A stretch of 64,000 nt of DNA from Azospirillum thiophilum (GCF_001305595.1 NZ_CP012408.1:19027-83026), one strand, 5' to 3'. Counted from the first letter of the stretch, positions 36,460 through 45,887 are shown. Numbers and translations are program-made. The notes: a model not told the origin generated them from the sequence alone.

Positions 36460-38586
36460 ATGGCCATTCCCACCTCCTTCCTCGACGCCCTGCGCGACCT
36501 GGTGCCCATCTCCGACGTGGTGGGCCCGCGCGTCCCGCTGAAGCGGGCTGGGCGCGAACTGAAGGCGTGCTGCCCGTTCCACGCCGAGAACACCCCGAGT
36601 TTCTACGTCTCCGACGAAAAGGGCTTCGCGCATTGCTTCGGCTGCGGGGTTCACACCGACATCTTCGGCTTCCTGATACGCCACGACCATCTGGAGTTCC
36701 CAGAGGCCGTGGAAGTCGTCGCCCGGATGGCCGGCCTGCCGATGCCCGAGGTCGATGAGCGGTATCGGGACCACTGGCGCCGGGTGAAGGCGACGACAGA
36801 TCTGCTGCGTGACACGACGGCATGGTTCGAAGAGCGCCTGTGGGCGCCCGAAGGGGCCGAGGCCCTGGCCTACCTGCGCGGTCGTGGTCTGTCCGACGAC
36901 GTGATCCGGAAATGGCGTTTGGGCTACGCGCCGGCCGACCGCCAGGCGCTGCGGAACGCCCTGCGCGCCAAGGGCTACGGCGACGACCTCGGCGTCCAGG
37001 CCGGCGTGCTGATGGACAAGAGCAACGGCGTCTTCTGCCCGCTGGCGAACCGCGTCCTCTTCCCCATCGCCACGAAGGGCGGCTCGGTCGTCGCCTTCGG
37101 CGGCCGGCTGCTCGGCGCCGGCACCGACCACCCGGACGCCCCGAAATATTGGAACACGCCCGAGACGGTTGCCTTCCGGAAGTCGACGACCCTGTTCGGC
37201 TTGTCGCGTGCCAACGTCCATGTCCGCCCCGGCACGCCGCCGGTGGTCGTCGAAGGCTACATGGACGTCATCGCCCTTCACGCCGCCGGCATCGAGACGG
37301 CGGTGGCGCCGCTCGGTACCGCTTTGACCGACCAGCACGTCGAGATGTTGTGGCGCTTGCATCAGATGCCGGTGATCTGCTTCGACGGCGACCGCGCCGG
37401 CCGGGAAGCCGCCCGCCGCCTGTGTGAGCGTGTCCTGCCGCTGATCCACGGCGGCCAGTCCATCCGCATCGCCTTCCTGCCCGCCGGCCTCGACCCGGAC
37501 GACCTGGTGCGCCAGCGTGGCGCCGAGGCCATGCGCCGCGTCATCGAGGACGCGATGCCACTGGTGGACGCGATCTGGCATCTGGAGACGGATGGACAGC
37601 CGAACACGCCGGAAGCCATCGCGTCCTTGAAGAACACCCTCTACGCCGCGGCGTCGCAGGTGAAGATGGACGCCACGCTGCGCGATGCCTTCTTTGCCAC
37701 CTTCCGCGGGCGCCTGGACCGGCTGCGAGGCAGCGGGCGCGGTGGCGCCCAGGTGATGTCCCTGCGCCGCGCCAAGGCCGACGCCGACCTTGAGGCGGAG
37801 CGCCTGCCGATCCTGCTGGTCATGGCGGCCGTGCGGAATCACCCTGAGATCGTCCAAGCGCATCATTTCGCCGCGGCGGCTGGGCTCTCGGCCCTGCCGG
37901 CGGCCGTCCAGTCGATCGACGTGGACGGCGACCTCACCGCGCTTTCGACCGTCGTTCTGGAAGCCCTCCACCACGCCGACGGCTTCCAGGCCGCGCTTGC
38001 CGAGGCCGTCACGCTGGAGGGGCGCTTCGGCGTCGACCTGCGCCGTCCTCTGCGCCTGCTCGACAGTGCCGACCTGCGGGCCTATGGCGAGTGGGTGGCG
38101 CCTGGCACCGACGCCGCCGAGGTATGGGAGAGCCTGGCTCCGCTGCTGGACTGGCTGGCGGAAACCTACGGCCAGGAGGATGTTGGTGAGGCGTTGAAGC
38201 GCCGGGTTGAGGCGCTGATCGCCCTGCTGGTCGGCCAGCCGGACCGCGTGGTCGGTCGGATGACCGAGAGCGTCTTCGAGGCCCTGCTGGGCCTTGCTGT
38301 TGCGCTGGAGCGCACCAGCGACATGCCTGGTGCTGAACAGGCGGTGAAGGCTGCCATCGTCGTGCTCGTCGGCGTTGGCCAGGAAACCGTTGGAACCGAC
38401 AGCGCCTCGGTCATGCGCTCGGTCGCTGAGAGCCTGGACGACGATGACACCGGTGCTCTGGTGCTGATCGAAAGGCTTCTGGCACACCGTTCGCGGGCAT
38501 CGGATGACGAGATCGACGCCGTGCTGGCGGACGTGCCGCGTTTGTTGGAGGCGTTCACCGAAGAGGAGGTGCCCGCGGCAGCATGA
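36460..38586 (+). CDS. DnaG-type primase
   Basis: A 708-residue protein from ATG 36460 (GGAGG upstream; GTG 36454 possible). The N-terminus has the CHC2 zinc ribbon (CPFH at ~38-41, CFGC at ~59-62), followed by the primase core (LGYAPADRQALRNAL, then GVFCPLANRVLFPI) and TOPRIM motifs VVEGYMDVIALH (~263) and FDGDRAGREAARR (~308). The C-terminal ~250 residues are acidic and helical; this is where DnaG binds helicase, and it differs from chromosomal DnaG. Together with the preceding DnaB-type gene it gives the replicon its own primosome. Confidence 0.88.
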   Translation: MAIPTSFLDALRDLVPISDVVGPRVPLKRAGRELKACCPFHAENTPSFYVSDEKGFAHCFGCGVHTDIFGFLIRHDHLEFPEAVEVVARMAGLPMPEVDERYRDHWRRVKATTDLLRDTTAWFEERLWAPEGAEALAYLRGRGLSDDVIRKWRLGYAPADRQALRNALRAKGYGDDLGVQAGVLMDKSNGVFCPLANRVLFPIATKGGSVVAFGGRLLGAGTDHPDAPKYWNTPETVAFRKSTTLFGLSRANVHVRPGTPPVVVEGYMDVIALHAAGIETAVAPLGTALTDQHVEMLWRLHQMPVICFDGDRAGREAARRLCERVLPLIHGGQSIRIAFLPAGLDPDDLVRQRGAEAMRRVIEDAMPLVDAIWHLETDGQPNTPEAIASLKNTLYAAASQVKMDATLRDAFFATFRGRLDRLRGSGRGGAQVMSLRRAKADADLEAERLPILLVMAAVRNHPEIVQAHHFAAAAGLSALPAAVQSIDVDGDLTALSTVVLEALHHADGFQAALAEAVTLEGRFGVDLRRPLRLLDSADLRAYGEWVAPGTDAAEVWESLAPLLDWLAETYGQEDVGEALKRRVEALIALLVGQPDRVVGRMTESVFEALLGLAVALERTSDMPGAEQAVKAAIVVLVGVGQETVGTDSASVMRSVAESLDDDDTGALVLIERLLAHRSRASDDEIDAVLADVPRLLEAFTEEEVPAAA

Positions 38587-38680
38587 TGGCGGGCCTCCTC
38601 GCCTTCACCCACGCTGCTGGCCTTCGGCGCCGAATAGGCCCATCTTCTCACCAGGTGGCGGGCTGAGGGGGAGGGGGGCG

Positions 38681-38950
38681 ATGAACGACATGGTGACCAC
38701 AGACCGGCTGGCGGCGATGGGCATCGACGAGGCCCAGGCCCTCGTCGACCGGCTGGTCGCCGGCCGCCCTGTGCTGGCCCAGGCCCTCGCCGTGATGCCA
38801 ATCCAGAGCCCGCACATGCGTTGCCAGTGGCTGGTCACGCCCGACACGGTGATCGATGGCGACCTCAGTCCGCTGGAAGCCGCCGACCGCCACGATCTGG
38901 CACTCGATGAGGTGATCGTCGATCTGGCCCGCGGGCACGGCGCCGACTGA
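38681..38950 (+). CDS. Small hypothetical protein, 89 aa
   Basis: It starts MNDMVTTDRLAAMGIDEAQA with GAGGGGGG just upstream of ATG 38681. Acidic and without a recognised domain. It is the last gene of the Rep_3-DnaB-DnaG series and is followed directly by a hairpin terminator. Confidence 0.55.
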   Translation: MNDMVTTDRLAAMGIDEAQALVDRLVAGRPVLAQALAVMPIQSPHMRCQWLVTPDTVIDGDLSPLEAADRHDLALDEVIVDLARGHGAD

Positions 38951-38960
38951 CCGGCACCGA

Positions 38961-38980
38961 AAAGCCCGGCACCGGGCTTT
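38961..38980 (+). terminator. Terminator of the replication operon
   Basis: AAAGCCCGG and CCGGGCTTT form a 9-bp stem with a minimal loop, 10 bp after the stop of the 38681-38950 gene. The stem ends in TTT. Confidence 0.65.
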
Positions 38981-39013
38981 CTGGAAGCGGGCGGGGAGGG
39001 CTGGGGCGGCATA

Positions 39014-39868
39014 TCAGGCTGCGGGCTGATGCTCCAGGGCGTCCAGACGCTCCAGCAGCGCGCTCACGATGGTGGCGGTGACGTGCCGGGAGGGGCTGCC
39101 TTGACCCACCGGCGCCGACGCGGCGATCTCCGCGATCCAGGCGTCGGCGTCTTCCTCGTTGCCTCGCAATCGAACGGCCGCCGTCTTGATGGCGGGAGCG
39201 ACAGGCTCCGCCGGCCGTCGGCTGGCGATGGCGTCCAGGATCTTCCGCATCGGATCGACCGGCTGCGCCAGGACGCCCCGCAGGCTCTCAACGGTGTGCT
39301 GGCGGCCGGCCTTGGGCGGCGCCGACTGCCCGTAATGCCACTTCTTCAGCGTCGGCGTCGGGATGCCCAGGCGCTCGGCCAGGTGCCGGATGCCCTCGGC
39401 GGTGCTCATCTCCTTGTCGGATGCGCTCCGGACGGCCTCCACGGCCGCCACGACGAGCCCAGCGAAGGCCACGTCGTCCCGCTCGGCCGGATCCTGCCGA
39501 CGGGAGCGCAGGTAGACGTCGATGCGGCCTTCATCGAGCAGGTAGTCCGCGCCGGCGAGCCGTTCGCCGACGGGCTGGCCGCGGCCGTCGACCGCGTTGG
39601 CCAGCATAACGATGTCGCCGGCCCATGCCCTGCCGGCCGCCGTCCGGATCCAGGCGCTGCCATCGACCGCCGCGACGGCGTAGGCGTGCAGGCCATCGCT
39701 GCCGGGCCGCCCGACGGGATGAAGGACGTCAGCGCCATGCGCGCGTTCGTAGACCGGCCGCAGCGACCGGATGAGGCCGGTGACGATGCCGGCGGCGCCG
39801 ATGGCCTCCTTCACCTCGGCGAGGGCGCGGTCGTCCTCGATGCTGATGAGCCATGTCCTCCTGCTCAT
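39014..39868 (-). CDS. Putative DNA-binding protein, 284 aa
   Basis: ATG 39868 is preceded by GGAGGAATCCC. Residues ~165-190 (AEGIRHLAERLGIPTPTLKK) look like a helix-turn-helix. The N-terminal half is alpha/beta (DDRALAEVKEAIGAAGIVTG) and the C-terminus helical. No family recognised. It converges with the replication operon. The 313 bp upstream (39869-40181) show no gene. Confidence 0.5.
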   Translation of the reverse strand: MSRRTWLISIEDDRALAEVKEAIGAAGIVTGLIRSLRPVYERAHGADVLHPVGRPGSDGLHAYAVAAVDGSAWIRTAAGRAWAGDIVMLANAVDGRGQPVGERLAGADYLLDEGRIDVYLRSRRQDPAERDDVAFAGLVVAAVEAVRSASDKEMSTAEGIRHLAERLGIPTPTLKKWHYGQSAPPKAGRQHTVESLRGVLAQPVDPMRKILDAIASRRPAEPVAPAIKTAAVRLRGNEEDADAWIAEIAASAPVGQGSPSRHVTATIVSALLERLDALEHQPAA

Positions 39869-40181
39869 GGGATTCCTCCGTTGTTCGTGCTGGACCATCT
39901 TCGTGGTCCCGGTGTGGCGGTGTTGGTCCCATTCTACCGCCGCCGGCCGTGATCCGAGCCGCAGGTGCGCGGTTTCGGAAGTCGATTGCGGGCAGCGGCA
40001 CCGGGAATTCGGCACCGTCTTCCAGGCGCCGATCAGCGCCAGGCTGCCGGGCGCCCGCCCTCGCTGACCACAGGCCGACGCGGCCGGCTCTACGCTGTAG
40101 ATGGCGCCGCCGGCCGCTTGTCGCCGCCGATGGCGGTGCAGCCCGTGGACAGCGTGGGCGGCCGAGTGCTGCCAGTGAGCC

Positions 40182-40847
40182 TCAGATCAGGGCGAGTTGA
40201 GGGGACAGGGCGGCCATCATCGCCCGAATGCGCTCATCGCGCCGTTCGATGAAGCCGTCGTCGACGGCTCCGCGGGCCCCTGAGTCATCGTTGAGAGTCA
40301 CGGCATCGATGACGCCGCCAACGCGGTTCCACATCGGCAGCGGGCCTTCGGCGCAGGCGTCGAAAATGGCTTCGCTCGATGCGTCGGCGGCAGCCGCTGC
40401 GACGCGGGCGATCTCATTGTCGTCGACCTCGATGTCGCACAGCAGCCGGCCCACGAGGCGAAGCCGGGTGTCGCTGCGGGTGGAGCCGTCGTTGGCTCGA
40501 GTGATGATGAGGAGGATGATGTCGGCGGCTTCGCCGTCTTCGAAACCCAACGCGCTTTCGAACCGGAGTTGCTGGCGGATCTCATCGAGCAAACAGTCGG
40601 GGTTGGCGTGATCGGAGTGGAGTTCCGGGAGGCGAGGGTCAGCAACCATCCGCATGACGAGCGCCGCGAGCCCAGGGCCGTTCACCGGAGCGGCGACATC
40701 AACGGCTGTGGAGCCGTCGGCAATGAGGTTGGCAAGTTCGTCGCGCCACTCTTCGCCCCAGATGTGGCGGGTGATTGCTTCGGAGAGACGAGGATCGATG
40801 TCGCACCTGCCGAACGCCGCTTTTATCGCTGCCGTCACCCTGTCCAT
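40182..40847 (-). CDS. Hypothetical acidic protein, 221 aa
   Basis: From ATG 40847 (MDRVTAAIKAAFGRCDIDPR), with GGACGG upstream. The long open frame beyond this, up to 41459, is the shadow of the opposing nuclease gene. The protein is helical and acidic with no recognised domain. It is divergent from the DUF559-like gene. Confidence 0.5.
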   Translation of the reverse strand: MDRVTAAIKAAFGRCDIDPRLSEAITRHIWGEEWRDELANLIADGSTAVDVAAPVNGPGLAALVMRMVADPRLPELHSDHANPDCLLDEIRQQLRFESALGFEDGEAADIILLIITRANDGSTRSDTRLRLVGRLLCDIEVDDNEIARVAAAAADASSEAIFDACAEGPLPMWNRVGGVIDAVTLNDDSGARGAVDDGFIERRDERIRAMMAALSPQLALI

Positions 40848-40994
40848 TGCCACCGTCCTCATCAACCGCCACGCCCAGGGGAGTCTTGGCCCGATTTTTA
40901 TCGACCGGCAAGCGTCCTTCGGTAGCCGGTGATGGGGTTGCGCAAGTGCCAGCAGCGTTGAGATAATAGTAGCCGATACAACCGGAGCCCTACG

Positions 40995-41771
40995 ATGGAC
41001 ATCGCTGCCTCGGGACCGCTGCTGAGCCGATACGAGATCGATCAGGTCAAACCGCCGGAAAGCCCGATCGAGGCTAAGATGCTTGATTTGCTCATGGGAG
41101 GGCTCAACCTGGGCTACAAGGCGACCTTCGCGGCAGCAGACACCTGGCAGGATGCTGTGGCCATGCTGCGAGCGGAGCCGGAGACGTTCTCGCGCAACCG
41201 AATCTGTGTGTTTCCGCAGGTTGGCGTCGACCGTTACCGCGCGGACATGCTCGTGGCATTCGCCAACCAGTTGATCGACCGGATCGACGCATGGGACGGC
41301 TTCGATCTCATGTTCATCGAGTGCGACGGAGAAGAATTTCACGGTGAGGACTCTGGACGTCTGCGTGCCGACCGGGATCGAGAACGCGCCATCAAAGCGG
41401 CTACCGGGCTCGATGTGCTGCGGTTCTCGGGCGCGGAGATCTCGTTCTACGCCGACCAAGTGGGAGAAGTAATCTCAACCTACCTTGAGTCTTACGCCGT
41501 CGCCCGCCGCTTCGCCCGGCTGCGGCTGGAACATGCGATGAAGGTCCATGACTACGCACGGTCGGAGACGCAGGACATGGTGCCGGAGACGCCGACGGCG
41601 ATCCTGCGCGCGCGGGTTGCCGCCCGCGATCTCGCCGGCATGCCCTGGGCCAGACGGGAGTATCAGACCCAACTCGGTCAACAGAACCTGGCGCTGATGC
41701 GCAGGGCTGCCGAGGCCATGCGGGCCTGGGCCGAGGAGGCGACGCTGGACTGTCCAGCCTGTCCTCGTTGA
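40995..41771 (+). CDS. DUF559/Vsr-like PD-(D/E)XK nuclease
   Basis: A 258-residue protein. The segment ESPIEAKMLDLL, then VDRYRADMLVAF, then FDLMFIECDGEEFH and DRERAIKAATGLDVLRFSGA closely follows the DUF559-type restriction-endonuclease fold (Glu, Asp, ExD/H and terminal strand). ATG 40995 has GGAG nine bases upstream. Probably a DNA endonuclease or repair nuclease; no methylase or ATPase partner is next to it. Confidence 0.65.
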   Translation: MDIAASGPLLSRYEIDQVKPPESPIEAKMLDLLMGGLNLGYKATFAAADTWQDAVAMLRAEPETFSRNRICVFPQVGVDRYRADMLVAFANQLIDRIDAWDGFDLMFIECDGEEFHGEDSGRLRADRDRERAIKAATGLDVLRFSGAEISFYADQVGEVISTYLESYAVARRFARLRLEHAMKVHDYARSETQDMVPETPTAILRARVAARDLAGMPWARREYQTQLGQQNLALMRRAAEAMRAWAEEATLDCPACPR

Positions 41772-41829
41772 TGGGACCAAGGCGTAGACGATGCTCACTG
41801 GAAACAGCGCGGAAGTCAGTCATTTCAGT

Positions 41830-41931
41830 GGACAATCGTCTACACGTCCGCGTTTCAAATTGAGGGCTACCGTCGACGATTGTCCGTGGATGAATCTGCC
41901 GCACTGTGGAAAAGCGTAGACGATTGTCCGT
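41830..41931. repeat. Three copies of a GTAGACGATTGTCC repeat
   Basis: GGACAATCGTCTAC at 41830-41843 is followed by inverted copies GTCGACGATTGTCC (41872-41885) and GTAGACGATTGTCC (41916-41929). A half copy, CGTAGACGAT, lies near 41783. The 290-bp gap 41772-42059 has no gene. The arrangement suggests an operator or protein-binding array. Confidence 0.5.
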
Positions 41932-42059
41932 CGGGCTTTTCGACTCGGCGCTCCTGATTCGCTGGCACCAGTTCCACCGGCACCAGCCTGTTGTCACCGC
42001 AGATGAGGTGGTAGGTGGCTGTTGAGGAGTTGGGAGAGCGAGTTTCCTTCGTGGTGGAT

Positions 42060-44090
42060 CTACTCGGTTGTGGCCATCAGGTGGTCGCGATAGACCCAGG
42101 CTTCCGTCGATTCCTCAGTGTCTGGCGGCTGGTAGGCGAAGCGAAGCCAACGGCCGTCACGCTCAAGAACCAGAACACAGGTGCCAGCAGGCAGGTGACC
42201 GATCATTTTGCCGGTTCGGGCTGGTGTGGCCCGGATAGGGGCGTCGTGCTTGGTGACGTAACAGGTCTGCTGTAGGGCTGACATCATGCTGACCGCAGCG
42301 TAGGCGCCTGCGAGGAGGTCATTCCTGGATTGGATGAGGTCGTTCCTGGCTTGTAGATGTTCCGTATTTGGCGTGTCCGAAATCCAGCGGCCGACGCGCT
42401 CAAAGCCCTGGATCGATGACTCGATGGTACCCATGAGGATTAGGATGGTCATCCCGATCCTACCGATCATAAACGCCCTTGTGAGCGGAGAGGCGTCGTG
42501 GAACTTCTCCATCCACGCTGCGAAGGCTTCAGCGATGCGGAGGTACGCCTCGGTCTGCCAAGCAAGCGCGGCCGCGGTGTCGTCCGGGTCGAGGTGGCTC
42601 GCTTCGTCCAGAATTTCTGCGGCCTGGAGTTCCGGCGTGTCGAACAGAAAGTCGTGTGGATCAATGCCGGCGGTGCGAGCAAGAGAAACGCCGACGATGG
42701 CATCTTGGAGGCGATCACCCCAGACCGTGCCTTGGAGCGACGACGCTACAGAGGCGGCAGCGAGTTGGGTGGCGGTATCGAAAACAGACTTGTGTTGGGC
42801 GGTCAGGGCCTGGAACCGTTCGAGATCCTTGATCGCCGACCGTGCCAGCATGCCTTCCGAACCGAGCGATGCCGATTTGGCTACTGCGGCATCCAGGGCA
42901 GAGGCGGTGAGATCTTTCAGGATGCCAGATGTTGTAAGCACGCCATCAAAAAGAGACTTCGCCAAACTGGAGGCGTCGCGAAAGGCACTCCCGGCCAGAG
43001 GATCTGCGATGGAAGAGTTGGCCATGCCGGCATAGAGGCTGGACATGGTTGAGGCGCCTGCGGAAAGGGCTGTAAGTTCATTTGGCCACTTCGGCAGCAT
43101 TGCCTCCATCATATCCTGATGTTTGGCCAGTAGACCAACGTCATCAGACATGAGTTTCCGTATGCGTTCACTCAACAACGGAGACATGGACTGCAGGCCA
43201 TGCGTCGCGCTCGCGATGGTATGAAGGACGGATTGGAGAGGTTTTGCCAGGAGTGTGTTCATAACACCGGGAGATCCCAGTTCGAACTGGCGAGCGGCCT
43301 TGATGCTGCGGAGAACATCCTCGGGTGACGTAAGAGATGCCAAGGACTGCTCGGCGATGTTCTTCGGCGCCTGACCAAGGCGGTGAAGGTCGTTGATCGC
43401 GGTCGCTGGATCGAACTGCTGGGCTGTCCGGATACTGCGGAGAACATCCTCGGATGACGTAAGGGATGCCAGCGACTGCTCGGCGATGTTCTTTGGCGTC
43501 TGACCGAGGCGGTGAACATCGTTGATCGCGGTCGCTGGATCGAACTGCTGGGCCGCCTTGATGCTGCGGAGAACATCCTCGGGTGACGTAAGAGATGCCA
43601 AGGACTGTTCGGCGATGTTCTTTGGCGCCTGACCAAGGCGGTGAAGGTCGTTGATCGCGGTCGCTGGATCGAACTGCTGGGCCGCCTTGATGCTGCGAAG
43701 AACATCCTCGGATGACGTAAGGGATGCCAGCGACTGCTCGGCGATGTTCTTTGGCGTCTGACTGAGGCGGTGAAGATCGTTGATCGCGGTCGCTGGATCG
43801 AACTGCTGGGCCGCCTTGATGCTGCGGAGAACATCCTCGGGTGACGTAAGAGATGCCAAGGACTGTTCGGCGATGTTCTTTGGCGCCTGACCAAGGCGGT
43901 GAAGGTCGTTGATCGCGGTCGCTGGATCGAACTGCTGGGCCGCCTTGATGCTGCGAAGAACATCCTCGGGTGACGTAAGAGATGCCAAGGACTGCTCGGC
44001 GATGTCCTTCGGCGGCTGACCAAGGCGCTGAAGGTCATGGATGCCACTCAACGAGCCAAAAGGGTCTTTCTTGAAGGAATCGATGGGCAT
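42060..44090 (-). CDS. Membrane/SH3 protein with six 43-residue tandem repeats
   Basis: From ATG 44090 (a TTG four codons upstream is possible). Residues ~15-270 hold six near-identical 43-residue repeats (INDLHRLGQAPKNIAEQSLA, then SLTSPEDVLRSIKAAQQFDP). A helical region of ~300 residues follows, then a hydrophobic segment (AFMIGRIGMTILILMG) and a C-terminal bacterial SH3-like domain (ITGH-type pattern DAPIRATPARTGKMIGHLPA, then DGRWLRFAY). The repeats would form a helical solenoid. No family was recognised. The single membrane segment followed by an SH3 domain suggests envelope sensing; this is inference. Confidence 0.75.
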   Translation of the reverse strand: MPIDSFKKDPFGSLSGIHDLQRLGQPPKDIAEQSLASLTSPEDVLRSIKAAQQFDPATAINDLHRLGQAPKNIAEQSLASLTSPEDVLRSIKAAQQFDPATAINDLHRLSQTPKNIAEQSLASLTSSEDVLRSIKAAQQFDPATAINDLHRLGQAPKNIAEQSLASLTSPEDVLRSIKAAQQFDPATAINDVHRLGQTPKNIAEQSLASLTSSEDVLRSIRTAQQFDPATAINDLHRLGQAPKNIAEQSLASLTSPEDVLRSIKAARQFELGSPGVMNTLLAKPLQSVLHTIASATHGLQSMSPLLSERIRKLMSDDVGLLAKHQDMMEAMLPKWPNELTALSAGASTMSSLYAGMANSSIADPLAGSAFRDASSLAKSLFDGVLTTSGILKDLTASALDAAVAKSASLGSEGMLARSAIKDLERFQALTAQHKSVFDTATQLAAASVASSLQGTVWGDRLQDAIVGVSLARTAGIDPHDFLFDTPELQAAEILDEASHLDPDDTAAALAWQTEAYLRIAEAFAAWMEKFHDASPLTRAFMIGRIGMTILILMGTIESSIQGFERVGRWISDTPNTEHLQARNDLIQSRNDLLAGAYAAVSMMSALQQTCYVTKHDAPIRATPARTGKMIGHLPAGTCVLVLERDGRWLRFAYQPPDTEESTEAWVYRDHLMATTE
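43272..44048 (-). repeat. Six 129-bp tandem repeats inside the 42060-44090 gene
   Basis: The DNA unit is 129 bp (43 codons). Copies 2-6 alternate between two subtypes (QAPKN with TSPED; QTPKN with TSSED), so the array grew by duplication of a 258-bp dimer. Nucleotide identity between copies of one subtype is very high, so copy number may vary between strains. Confidence 0.85.
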
Positions 44091-44228
44091 GGCAGAGTGC
44101 AATCCATATGGGGAACGTCATTCTACCACAACCCAAAAGATGTTGGTAAGGGGTGGTGCAGATGCTTGGTTGATCACCTTCATCTCAGCACTGGTTGATG
44201 TGCCTAACATCTCGCGGTCCTGCGCTCA

Positions 44229-44909
44229 TCATGAAGCGTAGGCCGCCCAGAACAGCCGTGCCTCAAAGCCGTCGATTTGGCCGAGGTCGATCTCGCCCGT
44301 GGCAGAAGGAGGCGGGAATGCCTCCGTCGCGTCTCCAGGAGAGCGGCGCTGGTCGACGAGGTATGCTGTGACCGGATCTATCTCTCCCATCGCCTTGAGC
44401 AGACTCTGGCGCTTTGCCCGCGGGGTGTATTTCCAGGTCGCGCCGGTGTCGGCCGGGCCCAAGCGGACGATGGCCATGATGACGTACCGGCTCCTGATGC
44501 GCCGGTGCTGGTGCGCCGCCAGCCGTGCCAGGGTGTACGTGATCTCTTCCTGAAGGCCGCGGTATGGAGGATGCTTCAGTGCCCGGGCGCAGTCGAAATC
44601 GTAATACTGCTTGAGTTCGATGAGGTGGAGCCCTTCGTCCTGGCAGGTACCTCCGGCGATCGTGGCTTCGCCGTCGCACACGACGAGATCGATGTTCTGT
44701 TCACGGCCGTCGCCGGGGCCTCGGCCGCACTGCAGCCGCGAGAAGGTTACTTCCCTGATAGCGCGGCGGCCCCCCAGGATGGCGTTGATGCGGTCCCGGA
44801 TCTTGGCGGCGATCAACGCTTCAGTCTTGGTGTCGATGGCGTCGCACAGGATCTCGGCCCGTGAGGTGGCGTCGAAGGTTGCGATGGCTTCGGCGATAAT
44901 GTCCAGCAT
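44229..44909 (-). CDS. Putative PD-(D/E)XK-fold protein, 226 aa
   Basis: From ATG 44909, which overlaps the upstream stop (TGATG). The segment EQNIDLVVCDGEATIAGG followed by LHLIELKQYYDFDCARAL has the D...ExK arrangement of restriction-endonuclease-like folds. The C-terminus ends IDGFEARLFWAAYAS. Translationally coupled to the 44909-45679 gene. Function unknown. Confidence 0.55.
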   Translation of the reverse strand: MLDIIAEAIATFDATSRAEILCDAIDTKTEALIAAKIRDRINAILGGRRAIREVTFSRLQCGRGPGDGREQNIDLVVCDGEATIAGGTCQDEGLHLIELKQYYDFDCARALKHPPYRGLQEEITYTLARLAAHQHRRIRSRYVIMAIVRLGPADTGATWKYTPRAKRQSLLKAMGEIDPVTAYLVDQRRSPGDATEAFPPPSATGEIDLGQIDGFEARLFWAAYAS

Positions 44910-45679
44910 CAGCGGGCCACCTTGGCCGGCATGCCCGGCCACACCGCGCACGATGCGTGCGCGTGGGAAAGCAAGTAGCGCGCGGCCCATTGCTGGCGTC
45001 GATGATCGTGCCAAGCGTAGGCCAGGCAGGTGTCGCCGCATTCGAAATCGAAGGCGGCCAGCATCGGGATTCCGTCGCCGCGCCAGACCCTGAACAGCAG
45101 TCTGTACCACGGAGATCGAAATGGCTCGCGCCCGACACGAACGAAGCGGGGCTCCTCAGTCTCGGAAATCCAGGTGAAGACATCCAGCCGGTCGATGTCG
45201 GTCAGCATGGCTTCCTGGTCGTCAGGGCGGATGGCGGCCAACGTCTTGATGACGGCGATCGGCTCCACGTCGACGAGCACGGCGTTGGGATCGCTGAGGT
45301 CGGCAGATCCAGCGTGCCGCAGGACGAGTTCGTCCCAGTGGGTGTCGAGGAAGGCATCGCGCCCCACGATTTCGGCGAAACCACCGACCGGTACGATGGG
45401 TGGCTTCGGGAGCAGTTTGGCTTCCGGGATGCGGCCGCTGTTGCTGTGCTCAGCGGTGGCCATAGCGCTCTCCATCGCGCCGAACATGTACTGCATGTGG
45501 GCCGACATCAGGCCGTCCGGCACGGTGAGCCAGCAGTTTAACTCCGTCACGTTCCGGCTGACAGGCAGGAAATGATAGGTGCGTTGGCGCCCTTGGACGG
45601 TCAGACGCCCGTACTCGTCATGGTGCCAGTCCTTGAGGGTCCAATCCTGGAGCATGTCGTCGGAGAGCGGGTGGGACAT
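44909..45679 (-). CDS. Hypothetical protein, 256 aa
   Basis: A soluble mixed-fold protein (MSHPLSDDMLQDWTLKDWHH at the start; FRSPWYRLLFRVWRGDG and FDFECGDTCLAYAWHDHRRQ near the end). No family recognised. It is the first gene of a two-gene operon with the PD-(D/E)XK-like protein and lies just downstream of the truncated winged-helix fragment and 99-bp repeats. Confidence 0.6.
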   Translation of the reverse strand: MSHPLSDDMLQDWTLKDWHHDEYGRLTVQGRQRTYHFLPVSRNVTELNCWLTVPDGLMSAHMQYMFGAMESAMATAEHSNSGRIPEAKLLPKPPIVPVGGFAEIVGRDAFLDTHWDELVLRHAGSADLSDPNAVLVDVEPIAVIKTLAAIRPDDQEAMLTDIDRLDVFTWISETEEPRFVRVGREPFRSPWYRLLFRVWRGDGIPMLAAFDFECGDTCLAYAWHDHRRQQWAARYLLSHAHASCAVWPGMPAKVAR

Positions 45680-45755
45680 GATGTCTCTCGGAAACGTGTC
45701 TCGGATGCGAAATCCGGCAACAAGCGAATGGTACCGGATCTGTCGGTGTGGTCGC

Positions 45756-45887
45756 TCAGCCGGTGGCGTCCGACACCTGAGGACCCGGCGAAAGCAGTGC
45801 CTGACGCCGGCCGGCCGGATCGGCCTCGCGCCGCAACCAGCCGGTTTCTACCAGCGTGTTGATGGCATGGGTGACGGCAGTGGCCTG
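45756..45887 (-). pseudogene. C-terminal fragment of a MarR-like winged-helix gene
   Basis: The minus-strand frame ending at 45756 reads ATAVTHAINTLVETGWLRRE, then ADPAGRRQALLSPG, the recognition helix and wing of a MarR/ROK-like domain. It resembles SHVSRAVRRLLAEGWVKIAG in the intact gene at 48372-48665. Upstream of this fragment the frame runs into the 99-bp repeats, so the N-terminal half is missing or replaced. Confidence 0.5.

Noticed and set aside
36343..38487. 714-codon minus-strand frame opposite the DnaG-type primase
   Set aside because: The plus strand has CHC2 and TOPRIM motifs; the minus-strand product is His/Gln/Arg-rich with no motif, a GC-rich shadow.
40850..41459. N-terminal extension of the 40182-40847 protein
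   Set aside because: It lies opposite the DUF559-like gene and lacks coding character; ATG 40847 has its own ribosome-binding site.
43259..44047. Second minus-frame repeat protein of 262 codons
   Set aside because: It overlaps the 43-residue repeats in another frame and is very Ser/Arg-rich; the longer frame continues into a real membrane and SH3 region.
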